Shown: piece by piece, positions 16,180 to 24,426 of the stretch
Numbering within the stretch: position 1 is the stretch's first letter
Layout: every line of letters begins with the position of its first letter
Assembly: GCF_000333275.1 (NCBI RefSeq)
Contig: NZ_BACU01000649.1
Span: 5,690 to 40,761, forward strand
Length of the DNA stretch: 35,072 nt
DNA from: Azospirillum sp. B4
GTDB taxonomy: Bacteria; Pseudomonadota; Alphaproteobacteria; Azospirillales; Azospirillaceae
Direction: 5' to 3'
The notes under the pieces: model-generated
The model's database searches: none
The model's input: only the letters and a program-made list of their open reading frames with translations
What the model was told of the DNA's origin: nothing
Position numbers and translations under genes: made by a program

Positions 16180-17393
16180 CAATGGGTCACCCGAGCCTGT
16201 ATGTCATCCGGTTGCAGGGGATAGCCGCGCACCACCTGGCCTTTGGCGCCCAACGTGGGCAAGTCCTTGCCATCCACGCTGATGACCAAGCCCCCGGCGT
16301 TGCCGGTCTCCAGCGCCAGGCCAGGAACGTCAGGAGCGCGGAAGCTGTCGCCGGGGTGCAGCACCCGTGAGGCCCAGGTCGTGCCCTTGGCGTCGCGCAC
16401 CTGGATCCAGGTCTCATCCGTGGCGCGCACCACCACGCGGGCGGGACCGGTCTGGCCGAAGACGCGGCCCTTGGCGGGAGCCGGCGCCGTCCCGGGCGCG
16501 GTGGTGTCGGGGCGCATGCTGGTGTCCACCGGCGCGGCGTCGGCATCGGCGGCCACGGCCTTGGGCTGGCCCAGATCCGGCATCTGCGGCGCCTCGTCAT
16601 CCGGTGCTTCCGACGCGACGGGGGCTGGAGCGCCAGGCTGTTGCGCGGCCGGCTGCGGGGCGGCGGACGGGCTTTTGCCCGACGCGGCGGGCGGTGTGGC
16701 GGGCGGCGCCGTCGGCACCTGCGCCTGCTGCTGGGGCGCGGCCGGCACGGGGGCGGGCACGGCGTCGGCCAGCGGCACGGTGGCGTCGGGCGCGGCCCCC
16801 ACCTCCGGCGCGGTCGGCTGCGCCTGGTTCAGCAGCGCCTGCACCGCCGGGGCCGGCAGCACGTTGGCCGGCGGCGGCGAGGCGGTGTCGCCACCGGTGG
16901 CCAAGTGGGCCAGCCGCTCCGGCAGCTTGGGCACCAGATCCAGGGCGCTGCGATCGGCGGAGGAATAGAGGTACCAGACACCATAGACCACGGCGACCAG
17001 GACCACGGCCCCCACCATCAGCACCCCGCTGGGCACGCGGTTTTCGCTGACGGGGATGGGCAGGTACAGTTCCGCCGGCATGACGCGGCCGGCCGTCTCG
17101 TCCTTGAAGCGATTCAGCAGGTCGCCGGAATCCAGGCCCAGCAGGTCGGCATAGCTGCGCACGAAGCCCAGGATGTAGGCCTGGCCCGGCAGCTCCGCAT
17201 GGCGTCCATCCTCGATGGCCTCCAGATAGACGCGCCGGATGCGCAGGGCGTTGGCGACACCGGCCAAGTCGTAGCCCAACTCCTCGCGCCGCATGCGCAG
17301 GATGTCGCCCACGGTCTGGCACGGCGCCTGCGGCTCGGCGGCGCCGCGACCCGCGTCGATCATATCCCGATAGCGGTCGCGTCGTTCAGTCAT
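16179..17393 (-). CDS. RodZ-like protein (HTH, membrane segment, DUF4115)
   Basis: RodZ-type proteins are bitopic inner-membrane proteins that link MreB to the cell envelope and help set cell shape. Order of parts: a helix-turn-helix HTH_25 domain (residues 26-95, with TVGDILRMRREELGYDLAGV and YLEAIEDGRHAELPGQAYIL); one membrane segment (GVLMVGAVVLVAVVYGVWYL, about 124-143); a long Pro/Ala/Gln-rich periplasmic linker (about 160-320); and a C-terminal DUF4115 domain (VVVRATDETWIQVRDAKG, then PGDSFRAPDVPGLAL). 404 residues. The ATG at 17393 is preferred over an upstream extension to 17483, which looks non-coding. The stop overlaps the GH39 start. It could be another HTH-DUF4115 protein than true RodZ, but position before ispG supports the call. 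Confidence 0.85.
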   Translation of the reverse strand: MTERRDRYRDMIDAGRGAAEPQAPCQTVGDILRMRREELGYDLAGVANALRIRRVYLEAIEDGRHAELPGQAYILGFVRSYADLLGLDSGDLLNRFKDETAGRVMPAELYLPIPVSENRVPSGVLMVGAVVLVAVVYGVWYLYSSADRSALDLVPKLPERLAHLATGGDTASPPPANVLPAPAVQALLNQAQPTAPEVGAAPDATVPLADAVPAPVPAAPQQQAQVPTAPPATPPAASGKSPSAAPQPAAQQPGAPAPVASEAPDDEAPQMPDLGQPKAVAADADAAPVDTSMRPDTTAPGTAPAPAKGRVFGQTGPARVVVRATDETWIQVRDAKGTTWASRVLHPGDSFRAPDVPGLALETGNAGGLVISVDGKDLPTLGAKGQVVRGYPLQPDDIQARVTH

Positions 17394-17532
17394 GACGGCT
17401 GTCCCAGCACAGTATGGTGCACGAATTTTCCCAACCGCCGGTTCGATTATTTCGCCGACGACGATGTGCGGGAGTCTTATCAAGGGCTTCGCGGTACCGC
17501 AACCATCGTACCGTCAGAATGTGTCGGATGGG

Positions 17533-19911
17533 CTATATCCGCACGCCGTGGTCGCGGGCGAAGGCCAACAGGTGCTGGCGCACGGAGCGGTCGGGGCTGG
17601 ACAGCAGACTGTCCAGGAAGTGCTGCAGCCGGCCCACGTCCAGCGAACGGATCATGGTCTTGACCTCGCCGAAGGCGCCGGGGCTCATGGACAGGGTGCG
17701 GAAGCCACAGCCCAGCAGGGCCATGGCGTCCAGCGGACGGCTGGCCATCTCCCCGCACAAGGACAGCTGCACCCCCGCCGCGTCACAGCGCCGCACCAGC
17801 ATGCGCAACACCGACAGCATGGCTGGCGACAGCAGGTCATAGCGGTTGTTCAGCATCGGGTTGCCCCGGTCGCTGGCGAACAGGTACTGCAGCAGATCGT
17901 TGGAGCCCACGGACATGAAGTCGATATGGGGCAGCAGGGCCTCCAGCTGGAACAGCAGGGCCGGGACCTCCATCATCACGCCCACCTTCAGGTCGCGGGG
18001 GCGGGCCACGCCGTCCTGATCCAGGCGCCGCAATTCCAGGTCCAGCACGCGGCGAGCGCGGATGAATTCCGCCACTTCGGCCACCATGGGGAACATCACG
18101 CGCAGGTCACGCCCCGATGACGCCCACAGCAAGGCCCGCAGCTGCTTGCGCAGCATGGCCGGCCGGTCCAGGCCGATGCGGATGGCACGCCAGCCCAGGG
18201 CCGGGTTCTCCTCGCCCAGGTCGGGGAAATAGGGCAAGGTCTTGTCCCCGCCAACATCCAGGGTGCGGAAGGTGACAGGCTTGTCCCCCGCCTCGTCCAG
18301 GACCTTGGCGTAGGTTTCCTTCTGGACGGCGGTGTCGGGATAGGTGTGCCGCACCATGAAGGGGATTTCGGTACGGTAGAGGCCGATGCCGTCGGCGCCG
18401 GTGGCGTGCAGGTGTGGCAGGTCGATCAACAGGCCGGCGTTCAGCATCAGCTTCACCGCCACGCCGTCGCGCGTCACCGATTCCAGGCCCTTGGCGGCGG
18501 CGAACTCGCGCTTGCGCTCCTCCCCCACCTCGATGCTTTTCAGGAAGGCGTCGGTGATGTCCTCGGCCGGCCGCACGAAGACCTGGCCGTGGTCGCCATC
18601 GACGATGACGAAGTCCAACGGGTCGACGCGGCTCAGCACCCCGGTGCACTGGCCCACCACGGGGATGTCCAGGGCGCGGGCGACGATGGCCACATGGCTG
18701 TAGGCCGCCCCCTCCTCCAACACCAGGCCACGCAGGCGGGTGCGGTCATAATCCAGCAGCTCGGCCGGGCCCAGGTTGCGGGCCACCAGCACGAACTCGT
18801 CCGGCAGGGTGCCGCCGTCGGCCTTGTCCTGGCGGCCGGCCAGGTGCTGCAGCAACCGGTTGGTGATGTCGTCCAGGTCCAGTTGGCGTTCCCGGATATA
18901 ACTGTCGGTCACCGACGCCATGCGGGCGCGGTTGTCGTTCTGCACCTGCTGCACCGCCGCCTCCGCCGTCAGGCCGGTGCGGATGGCCTCGCGGATGCGG
19001 GACAACCAGCCGCGGTCGGTGGCGAACATGCGGTAGGTTTCGATGATCTCATGGTGCTCGCCCCCGCTGTCGCCCGACAGGATCAGCAGCCGGTCGATGG
19101 CGGAGTGCATGCTGTCCACCGCCTCGCGCAGGCGGCTCAGCTCCAGCTCCGGATCATCCGCCACCATCTGGCGGATGGTCAGTTGCGGCCGGTGCAGCAC
19201 GGCCACGGCCATGGCGATGCCGCGGTTCAGGCTGACCCCATCCAGGCGGGAGGGCAGCAGCACCAGGTCGTTGGCCACCTGCAGTTCGCGGTTGTCGACC
19301 AACTCACCCGTGGCGACCAACTCGGCCACCACCATGGCGATGGTCTCCAGCGTCTCCACGTCCTGCTCATCATAGGCGCGCCGCGCGATGTGCTGGATGG
19401 CCAGCACCCCGCGCACCCGGCCACCGCGCAGGATGGGCACGCCCATGAAGCTGTCGAACGGATCCTCGCCCGTTTCCGGACGGTAGGCGAAATTGGGGTG
19501 GCTGGGCGCGTTGGCCAGGGCCACCGGCCGGGCATGGGCGGCGATGTCGCCCACCAGGCCCTCGCCCACCCGCAGCCGCGTCTTGTGCACGGCGTCCAGG
19601 TTCAGGCCGATGGTGGCGAACAGCTCCAGCACCTCGCCCGCCCGCATGACATAGCAGGAACAGACGTCCGCCCCCATCTCGGCGGCGATCAGCATGACGA
19701 TCTTGTCCAGCCGCGACTGGGCGGTGCCGCCGGCGGCCATGACATCGCGCAGACGAGCCAGCAGGCGCCGCGCGCCACCGGCCGCATCGGCGGACCGGCG
19801 GAGGTCGGTCATGGTGTTGAGGGGGGCGGCACCGGCGATAATGGTACCGGTTTCCGGAACCTCAAGCCCCGGGTCGATGAGGAGGGGGGGAGTTCCGGAA
19901 TGCGGCGCCAC
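17533..19911 (-). CDS. ptsP: Phosphoenolpyruvate-protein phosphotransferase PtsP (EI-Ntr)
   Basis: First enzyme of the nitrogen PTS: takes phosphate from PEP and passes it through NPr to PtsN (6845-7330 here). An N-terminal GAF domain (about residues 45-200, glutamine-sensing in characterised homologues) precedes the EI core. The phosphohistidine is His406 in GAAYSHVAIVARALDIPVVG. The PEP-binding TIM barrel follows, with GIGLYRTEIPFM, LDVGGDKTLPYF, GWRAIRIGLDRP and MSVGSNDLLQYLFASDR, then VSLCGEMA-type LSLCGEMASRP. 792 residues from GTG 19911, which overlaps the upstream stop (TAGTG); ATG 19812 would give 759 residues and is a real alternative. Confidence 0.95.
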   Translation of the reverse strand: MAPHSGTPPLLIDPGLEVPETGTIIAGAAPLNTMTDLRRSADAAGGARRLLARLRDVMAAGGTAQSRLDKIVMLIAAEMGADVCSCYVMRAGEVLELFATIGLNLDAVHKTRLRVGEGLVGDIAAHARPVALANAPSHPNFAYRPETGEDPFDSFMGVPILRGGRVRGVLAIQHIARRAYDEQDVETLETIAMVVAELVATGELVDNRELQVANDLVLLPSRLDGVSLNRGIAMAVAVLHRPQLTIRQMVADDPELELSRLREAVDSMHSAIDRLLILSGDSGGEHHEIIETYRMFATDRGWLSRIREAIRTGLTAEAAVQQVQNDNRARMASVTDSYIRERQLDLDDITNRLLQHLAGRQDKADGGTLPDEFVLVARNLGPAELLDYDRTRLRGLVLEEGAAYSHVAIVARALDIPVVGQCTGVLSRVDPLDFVIVDGDHGQVFVRPAEDITDAFLKSIEVGEERKREFAAAKGLESVTRDGVAVKLMLNAGLLIDLPHLHATGADGIGLYRTEIPFMVRHTYPDTAVQKETYAKVLDEAGDKPVTFRTLDVGGDKTLPYFPDLGEENPALGWRAIRIGLDRPAMLRKQLRALLWASSGRDLRVMFPMVAEVAEFIRARRVLDLELRRLDQDGVARPRDLKVGVMMEVPALLFQLEALLPHIDFMSVGSNDLLQYLFASDRGNPMLNNRYDLLSPAMLSVLRMLVRRCDAAGVQLSLCGEMASRPLDAMALLGCGFRTLSMSPGAFGEVKTMIRSLDVGRLQHFLDSLLSSPDRSVRQHLLAFARDHGVRI

Positions 19912-21017
19912 TAGCCTGCCGCTCCCGCCAGCACCAGCGCCGGTCCCGCTTCGGTGTTCCCGCTTCGCGCGTGGCCATAACGGCCGGCCAGCGCGTCTTC
20001 CGCCTGGGCCACCAGTTCGGCCAGGATGTCGGCCGTCGGCTGCTCCCGCGTCACCATGCCGACCGACTGGCCGGCCATCAGGCTGCCGTTCTCCACGTCA
20101 CCCTCGATGACGGCGCGGCGCAGCGCGCCGGCCCAGAAATGCTCTATCTCCAGCTGGGCGTCCTTCTGCTCCACCTCACCCCGGTTGAAGCGCTCCACCA
20201 CCTCGCGCTGGAAGTCCATGAAGCGGCGCGTCCCCTCGTTCTGCAGGGCGCGGACGGGGATGACGGGAAAGCGGCTGTCCAGCTGGGCGGAGGGCATGGC
20301 GTCGCGCGCGCTGGCCCGGATGAAGGCGCGCTTGAAATTGGGGTGGGCGCGAGATTCGGTGGCGCAGACGAAACGGGTGCCCAGCTGCACGCCGGCGGCA
20401 CCCAGTTCCAGATAGGCCACGATGGCCTCACCCCGGCCGATGCCGCCGGCCACGAATACCGGCACATCACGAATCTCGGGCAGGATCTCCTGCGCCAGGA
20501 CGGAGGTGGCGACGGGGCCGATGTGGCCGCCAGCTTCCATGCCCTCGATCACCAGGGCGTCCACGCCCATGCGCACCAGCTTCTTGGCCAGCACCAACGC
20601 CGGCGCGAAGCAGACAACCTTGGCGCCGCCGTCCTTCAGCTGCTTGATCACCGGCGCGGGCGGCAAGCCACCGGCCAGCACCACATGGTGGACGCCGTGG
20701 GTCAGGCAAACATCGGCCAGCACGTCCAGCTGCGGGTGCATGGTGATGAGGTTGACGCCGAAGGGCTTGGAGGTCAGGGCGCGGGTGGCGTCGATCTCCG
20801 CCGCCAGCAGGTCCGGGGTCATGGCGCCACAGGCCAGCACGCCGAAGCCGCCCCCGTTGGAGATGGCGGCCACCAGGCCGGCGTCCGACACCCAGGTCAT
20901 GGCGCCGCCCATGACAGCCAGCTCAGTGCCCAGGAAATCGCGCCCACGGGCCCACAACGCGTCCAGCTTGTCGCGGGCGGTGCCGGCGGCGGTCTGGCTG
21001 GGGGCGACGGTCGACAT
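19911..21017 (-). CDS. Nitronate monooxygenase (2-nitropropane dioxygenase family)
   Basis: FMN-dependent TIM-barrel flavoprotein; characterised members oxidise alkyl nitronates, and others reduce enoyl groups. Seen: the N-terminal MGGAMTWVSDAGLVAAISNG and GGFGVLA, the phosphate-binding GIEA-type motif VIEGMEAGGHIGP, and the flavin-site VFVAGGIGRGEAIVAYLELG and AGVQLGTRFVCATES. 368 residues. The ATG at 21017 is chosen; a TTG one codon earlier is possible. It lies between lysC and ptsP, in the same direction as both, and its TAG stop overlaps the ptsP GTG by one base. The true substrate cannot be inferred. Confidence 0.88.
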   Translation of the reverse strand: MSTVAPSQTAAGTARDKLDALWARGRDFLGTELAVMGGAMTWVSDAGLVAAISNGGGFGVLACGAMTPDLLAAEIDATRALTSKPFGVNLITMHPQLDVLADVCLTHGVHHVVLAGGLPPAPVIKQLKDGGAKVVCFAPALVLAKKLVRMGVDALVIEGMEAGGHIGPVATSVLAQEILPEIRDVPVFVAGGIGRGEAIVAYLELGAAGVQLGTRFVCATESRAHPNFKRAFIRASARDAMPSAQLDSRFPVIPVRALQNEGTRRFMDFQREVVERFNRGEVEQKDAQLEIEHFWAGALRRAVIEGDVENGSLMAGQSVGMVTREQPTADILAELVAQAEDALAGRYGHARSGNTEAGPALVLAGAAG

Positions 21018-21081
21018 CAAAGAACGATTCCCTTATGGCGGAAAACTATGGCGGGAAACGGGTTCGGCCCGCTTCGGCGGC

Positions 21082-21111
21082 ATCATATCGACGACGCCAT
21101 TAAAACAACAA
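21082..21111 (-). promoter_or_regulatory. Candidate promoter of the nitronate monooxygenase-ptsP genes
   Basis: On the minus strand TTGTTG (21111-21106), an 18-bp spacer and TATGAT (21087-21082) would give a leader of about 58 bases. The -35 box lies in the T-rich tail of the lysC terminator. Confidence 0.5.
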
Positions 21112-21144
21112 TGCCCCGGAGGACATCTTCCAGTCCCCCGGGGC
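21097..21144 (-). terminator. Intrinsic terminator of lysC
   Basis: On the minus strand a 12-bp stem, with one G-U pair, forms between 21144-21133 and 21124-21113 around an 8-base loop, and is followed by the T-rich ATTGTTGTTTTAAT. It starts 20 bases after the lysC stop. Confidence 0.8.
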
Positions 21145-21163
21145 CGTAGTGTCGCTCAGATGC

Positions 21164-22399
21164 TTATGCCTGGTCCAGGCCGTAAGCGGTGTGCAGCGCG
21201 CGCAACGCCAGCTCGGTGTATTCCTCCGCGATCAGGACGCTGACCTTGATCTCGCTGGTGGAGATGACCTGGATGTTGATGCCGCGGTCGGCCAGCGCCT
21301 TGAACATGCGCTGGGCCACGCCGGCGTGGCTGCGCATGCCGACACCGATGACCGAGACCTTGACCACGTTGCTGTCGGCGGTCAGGCGGCGGTACTTCAG
21401 GTCGGCCTTGGCGCCTTCCAGCACCTGCACGGTGCGGTCCAGGTCGGCCTTGGTGACGGTGAAGGTCATATCGGTGGTGGTGCCGTCCTCCGACACGTTC
21501 TGCACGATCATGTCGACGTTGATGGCGGCGTCGGTGAGCGGCCCGAAGATGGCGGCCGCCACACCCGGACGGTCTTCAACGCCCACCAGGGTCACCTTCG
21601 CCTCATCCCGGCTGTAGGCGATGCCGCTGACCAGTTCCTGTTCCACGATTTCGTCCTCATCAACGACAAGAGTTCCCGGCAACGCGCTGCCGGCCGCTTC
21701 CTCGAAGGTCGACAGCACCTGGACACGCACCCGGTGCTTCATCGCCATTTCCACCGACCGGGTCTGCAGGACCTTGGCGCCCAGCGACGCCATCTCCAGC
21801 ATTTCCTCATATGTGATGCGGCCCAGCTTGCGGGCCTTGGTCACGATGCGCGGGTCGGTGGTGTAGACGCCATCGACGTCGGTGTAAATATCGCAGCGCT
21901 CCGCCTGCACCGCCGCCGCCAGGGCGACCGCCGAGGTGTCGGAACCGCCGCGGCCCAGGGTGGCGATGCGCCCGTCCTTGGACACACCCTGGAAGCCGGC
22001 CACCACCGCCACCTCGCCCGTGGCCATGCGGGCCACCAGGTCGGCGGAGTCGATGCGCTCGATCCGGGCCTTGCCGTGCACGTCATCGGTGATCAGGGGG
22101 ATCTGCCAGCCCTGCCAAGAGCGGGCGGGGATGCCGATCTCCTGCAGGGCGATGGCCAGCAGGCCGCTGGTCACCTGCTCGCCGGAGGCGACGACGGCGT
22201 CATACTCGCGCTCATCCGCCAGGCGGCCGACCTGCTTCACATAGTCCACCAGCTGGTTGGTCACGCCCGACATGGCGGAGACGACCACCGCCACCTCATG
22301 GCCGGCGTCGACCTCCTGTTTCACCTTGCGGGCGACATTCTTGATCCGGTCGATGGTGCCGACCGACGTGCCGCCGAACTTCAAAACGAGGCGTGCCAT
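21164..22399 (-). CDS. lysC: Aspartate kinase LysC
   Basis: Phosphorylates aspartate, the first step toward lysine, threonine, methionine and diaminopimelate. The kinase domain starts MARLVLKFGGTSVGTIDRIK (KFGGTSV at 7-13) and includes TLGRGGSDTSAVALAAAVQA and ERCDIYTDVDGVYTTDPRIV. Two C-terminal ACT domains (about 265-411) are the usual sites of amino-acid feedback; VEDRPGVAAAIFGPLTDAAI and RSHAGVAQRMFKALADRGIN mark them. 411 residues. The ATG at 22399 is the family start; the open frame extends to 22471 without support. It is divergent from ubiG, a neighbour pair often seen in alphaproteobacteria. Confidence 0.97.
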   Translation of the reverse strand: MARLVLKFGGTSVGTIDRIKNVARKVKQEVDAGHEVAVVVSAMSGVTNQLVDYVKQVGRLADEREYDAVVASGEQVTSGLLAIALQEIGIPARSWQGWQIPLITDDVHGKARIERIDSADLVARMATGEVAVVAGFQGVSKDGRIATLGRGGSDTSAVALAAAVQAERCDIYTDVDGVYTTDPRIVTKARKLGRITYEEMLEMASLGAKVLQTRSVEMAMKHRVRVQVLSTFEEAAGSALPGTLVVDEDEIVEQELVSGIAYSRDEAKVTLVGVEDRPGVAAAIFGPLTDAAINVDMIVQNVSEDGTTTDMTFTVTKADLDRTVQVLEGAKADLKYRRLTADSNVVKVSVIGVGMRSHAGVAQRMFKALADRGINIQVISTSEIKVSVLIAEEYTELALRALHTAYGLDQA

Positions 22400-22625
22400 A
22401 ACCCGTGTCTGCCTTGTTCGTGCCGCCCCCGGAGGGCCGGCAGTGGATGCGAAGAGGCCCCCGGCCCGCACCCAAGGTTCCGCGTCAAGGCGGGGTCCTG
22501 CGCTGGGCTGTTCAGAAGCGCGCTATCCTTACCCTGTCGGGCGCGCGCAAGCAATAAACGGGTAATAAAAGGTCAGGGTTGCGTAAACCGGGCGACAGAG
22601 CATTTCTGTTTCGCGGCATTGCGTT

Positions 22626-22738
22626 CCCTCAGACGGCGGGCGGGCGCATACGCGCCCTTGCCTTATCCTCCCTTTCCAGTCCGCTGACGCTCCCCGGAAA
22701 GGTCCGGCGGCCGCGGTCGCGGCCTTGTCGCTGCGCTC
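22626..22738 (+). repeat. Dispersed intergenic structured element, copy B
   Basis: Starts CCCTCAGACGGCGGGCG. Hairpin 1 is GGGCGC/GCGCCC (22642-22657, loop ATAC), then TTGCCTTATCCT. The middle has CCTTTCC/GGAAAGG around AGTCCGCTGACGCT. Hairpin 2 is GGCCGC/GCGGCC (22709-22724, loop GGTC). It lacks the terminal CATGAG hairpin of copies A and C. It fills much of the 414-bp divergent lysC-ubiG gap; the rest of that gap (22400-22625) holds no gene I can see. Confidence 0.75.
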
Positions 22739-22813
22739 CAGGGTCCCGTGCGGCACAGTTGAGTTGGGCAGTGGGCCGGCCCATACTCCGCCGCGTTTCG
22801 TTTAGGGGTGCCT

Positions 22814-23560
22814 ATGATGAGCCAGACCGCGACCACCACCGTCGATCCCGGGGAAATCCAGCGCTTTTCGGCCATCGCCGCCGAGTGGTGGGATGAGACG
22901 GGCAAGTTCCGGCCGCTGCACAAGCTGAACCCCGTGCGCCTGGAATACATCCGCGACCGCATCTGCGCCCATTTCGGCCGCGACCCGCTGGCGCCCCGGC
23001 CGCTGACGGGCCTGCGCCTGGTGGACATCGGCTGCGGCGGCGGCCTGCTGTCCGAACCGCTGGCGCGCATGGGCGCCGACGTGGTGGGCATCGACGCCGC
23101 CGAGCGCAACGTGAAGACCGCCGCCACCCACGCGGCGGAGACCGGCACCCCCGTCGACTACCGTCACACCACGGCGGAGGACCTGGTGGCCGCCGGCGAG
23201 ACGTTCGACGCCGTGCTGTCGCTGGAGGTGGTGGAGCACGTGGCCGACGTGCCGCTGTTCCTGGGCAGCCTGGCCGCCCTGGTGAAGCCGGACGGCCTGC
23301 TGGTCATGGCCACCCTGAACCGCACGCCCAAATCCTACCTGATGGCCATCGTGGGCGCGGAATACGTGCTGCGCTGGCTGCCCCGGGGCACCCACGACTG
23401 GCGCAAGTTCCTGAAGCCGTCGGAACTGGCGGCCGGCCTGCGCGGCACCGGCCTGGCGGTGCGGGAGGTCATGGGCCTGACCTACAGCCCGTTCAGCGAC
23501 CGCTTCCGCCTGGATGCGCGCGACCTGGACGTCAACTATCTGCTGTGGGCCAGCCGCTGA
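22814..23560 (+). CDS. ubiG: Bifunctional 2-polyprenyl-6-hydroxyphenol methylase / 3-demethylubiquinol 3-O-methyltransferase UbiG
   Basis: SAM-dependent O-methyltransferase that performs both O-methylations of ubiquinone biosynthesis. The family N terminus is present: [20 protein letters not shown], then [13 protein letters not shown]. The SAM motif is [20 protein letters not shown] (near 69-88), followed by [11 protein letters not shown]. Motif [15 protein letters not shown] and the C-terminal [15 protein letters not shown], then GLTYSPF, are typical. 248 residues. ATG 22814 has AGGGG 6-7 bases upstream; a GTG at 22808 is less likely. A small ORF follows after 23 bp. Confidence 0.96.
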   Translation: MMSQTATTTVDPGEIQRFSAIAAEWWDETGKFRPLHKLNPVRLEYIRDRICAHFGRDPLAPRPLTGLRLVDIGCGGGLLSEPLARMGADVVGIDAAERNVKTAATHAAETGTPVDYRHTTAEDLVAAGETFDAVLSLEVVEHVADVPLFLGSLAALVKPDGLLVMATLNRTPKSYLMAIVGAEYVLRWLPRGTHDWRKFLKPSELAAGLRGTGLAVREVMGLTYSPFSDRFRLDARDLDVNYLLWASR

Positions 23561-23583
23561 CGCCAGTGTGGGAGAGCACCGCT

Positions 23584-23784
23584 ATGGACGAGAAGACGTT
23601 GCAGAGGTACCGGGACCGCCAGGCCCAGTTGCGGGAAGAGCACACCCGGTGCGAAGCGCGCCTGCGCGCGCTGGATGAGGAGCGGAACCAAGTGCAGGCG
23701 ACCATGCAGCGCATCGCCGGCGCCGTCCAGGTGCTGGCGGAGGCCATCGCCGAAGGCGAAGCGGAAGCCGCCACCTCGGCTTGA
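23584..23784 (+). CDS. Small charged coiled-coil protein of unknown function
   Basis: 66 residues. Almost the whole chain is predicted by eye to be one charged helix: MDEKTLQRYRDRQAQLREEH is followed by Arg/Glu-rich heptads, ending in an Ala/Glu-rich tail. GGAGAG (23571-23576) stands 7 bases before ATG 23584, and the gene begins 23 bp after the ubiG stop, so co-transcription is likely. I do not recognise the family. The good ribosome-binding site and protein-like composition support it being real. It converges on DUF1178, 7 bp between stops. Confidence 0.7.
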   Translation: MDEKTLQRYRDRQAQLREEHTRCEARLRALDEERNQVQATMQRIAGAVQVLAEAIAEGEAEAATSA

Positions 23785-23791
23785 GGAGACC

Positions 23792-24274
23792 TCAGCCGTC
23801 GTGCTTCGGCACCCAGGGGATGCGGGTGAAGGTGACACCCTCATCCTCCAGTTCCGCCGCCTCCTCGTCCGTCGTCTCGCCATAGATGGCCTTGGCCTCG
23901 GTCTCGCCGTAGTGAATCTTGCGCGCCTCCTCGGCGAAGCGGTCGCCCACGTGGGTGGCGTTGCTTTCCACCTGGCGGCGCATCTCACGCAGCAGGGACA
24001 TGACCGCCGCCGGCCCCTGGGCCGCCGCCTCGGCCACGGCGGTGGGCGTCACCTCGGGCGCGGGCGCCACCGGCACGGGGGGCGGCGCCTCCTCCACCCG
24101 GGCGCCCCGGCCCCTGGCGATGCGGGGCGCCATGGGGGCCTTGGCCACCTGGCGGTCGCCGCAGACGGCGCAGGCGACCTCACCCGCCGCCACCTGGCTG
24201 TCGCAGGCGTCGGCGTTGCGGAACCAGACATCGAAGGTGTGGCCCTCGCCACATTTCATTTCGTAAAGAATCAT
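23792..24274 (-). CDS. DUF1178 family protein
   Basis: Conserved, mostly alphaproteobacterial protein of unknown function. It begins MILYEMKCGEGHTFDVWFRN, the family signature, with cysteines at Cys8, Cys24, Cys35 and Cys38 (ACAVCGDRQV) that suggest a zinc ribbon. An Ala/Pro/Val-rich linker (about 55-85) is followed by the C-terminal LLREMRRQVESNATHVGDRF, then EEARKIHYGE and IYGETTDEEAAELEDEG, ending IPWVPKHDG. 160 residues. ATG 24274 fits the conserved start; the longer open frame upstream is unsupported. It is divergent from the methyltransferase gene; TATACA at 24346-24351 may be a -10 for the right-hand gene. Confidence 0.86.
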   Translation of the reverse strand: MILYEMKCGEGHTFDVWFRNADACDSQVAAGEVACAVCGDRQVAKAPMAPRIARGRGARVEEAPPPVPVAPAPEVTPTAVAEAAAQGPAAVMSLLREMRRQVESNATHVGDRFAEEARKIHYGETEAKAIYGETTDEEAAELEDEGVTFTRIPWVPKHDG

Positions 24275-24426
24275 GGGTCCGGGTGCGGTGTGGTCCAGGT
24301 GCGGTGTCAGCGGCGATCCCGCCGAAGCACCGGCGGTAAATGTCATATACAGTCTGGATGTGGTTGGGGAAAGCCGCCCCCGCAATACGCATGCCCCATC
24401 CCCAACGCATAGGGCCCTTTCCCGTC

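Noticed and set aside
17491..17500. GCGGTACCGC palindrome between ptsP and the rodZ-like gene.
   Set aside because: Only 10 bp, with no loop, T tract or repeat partner; common by chance in GC-rich DNA.
18346..19914. 522-residue plus-strand open frame opposite ptsP.
   Set aside because: His/Gln-rich antisense of the GAF and EI domains.
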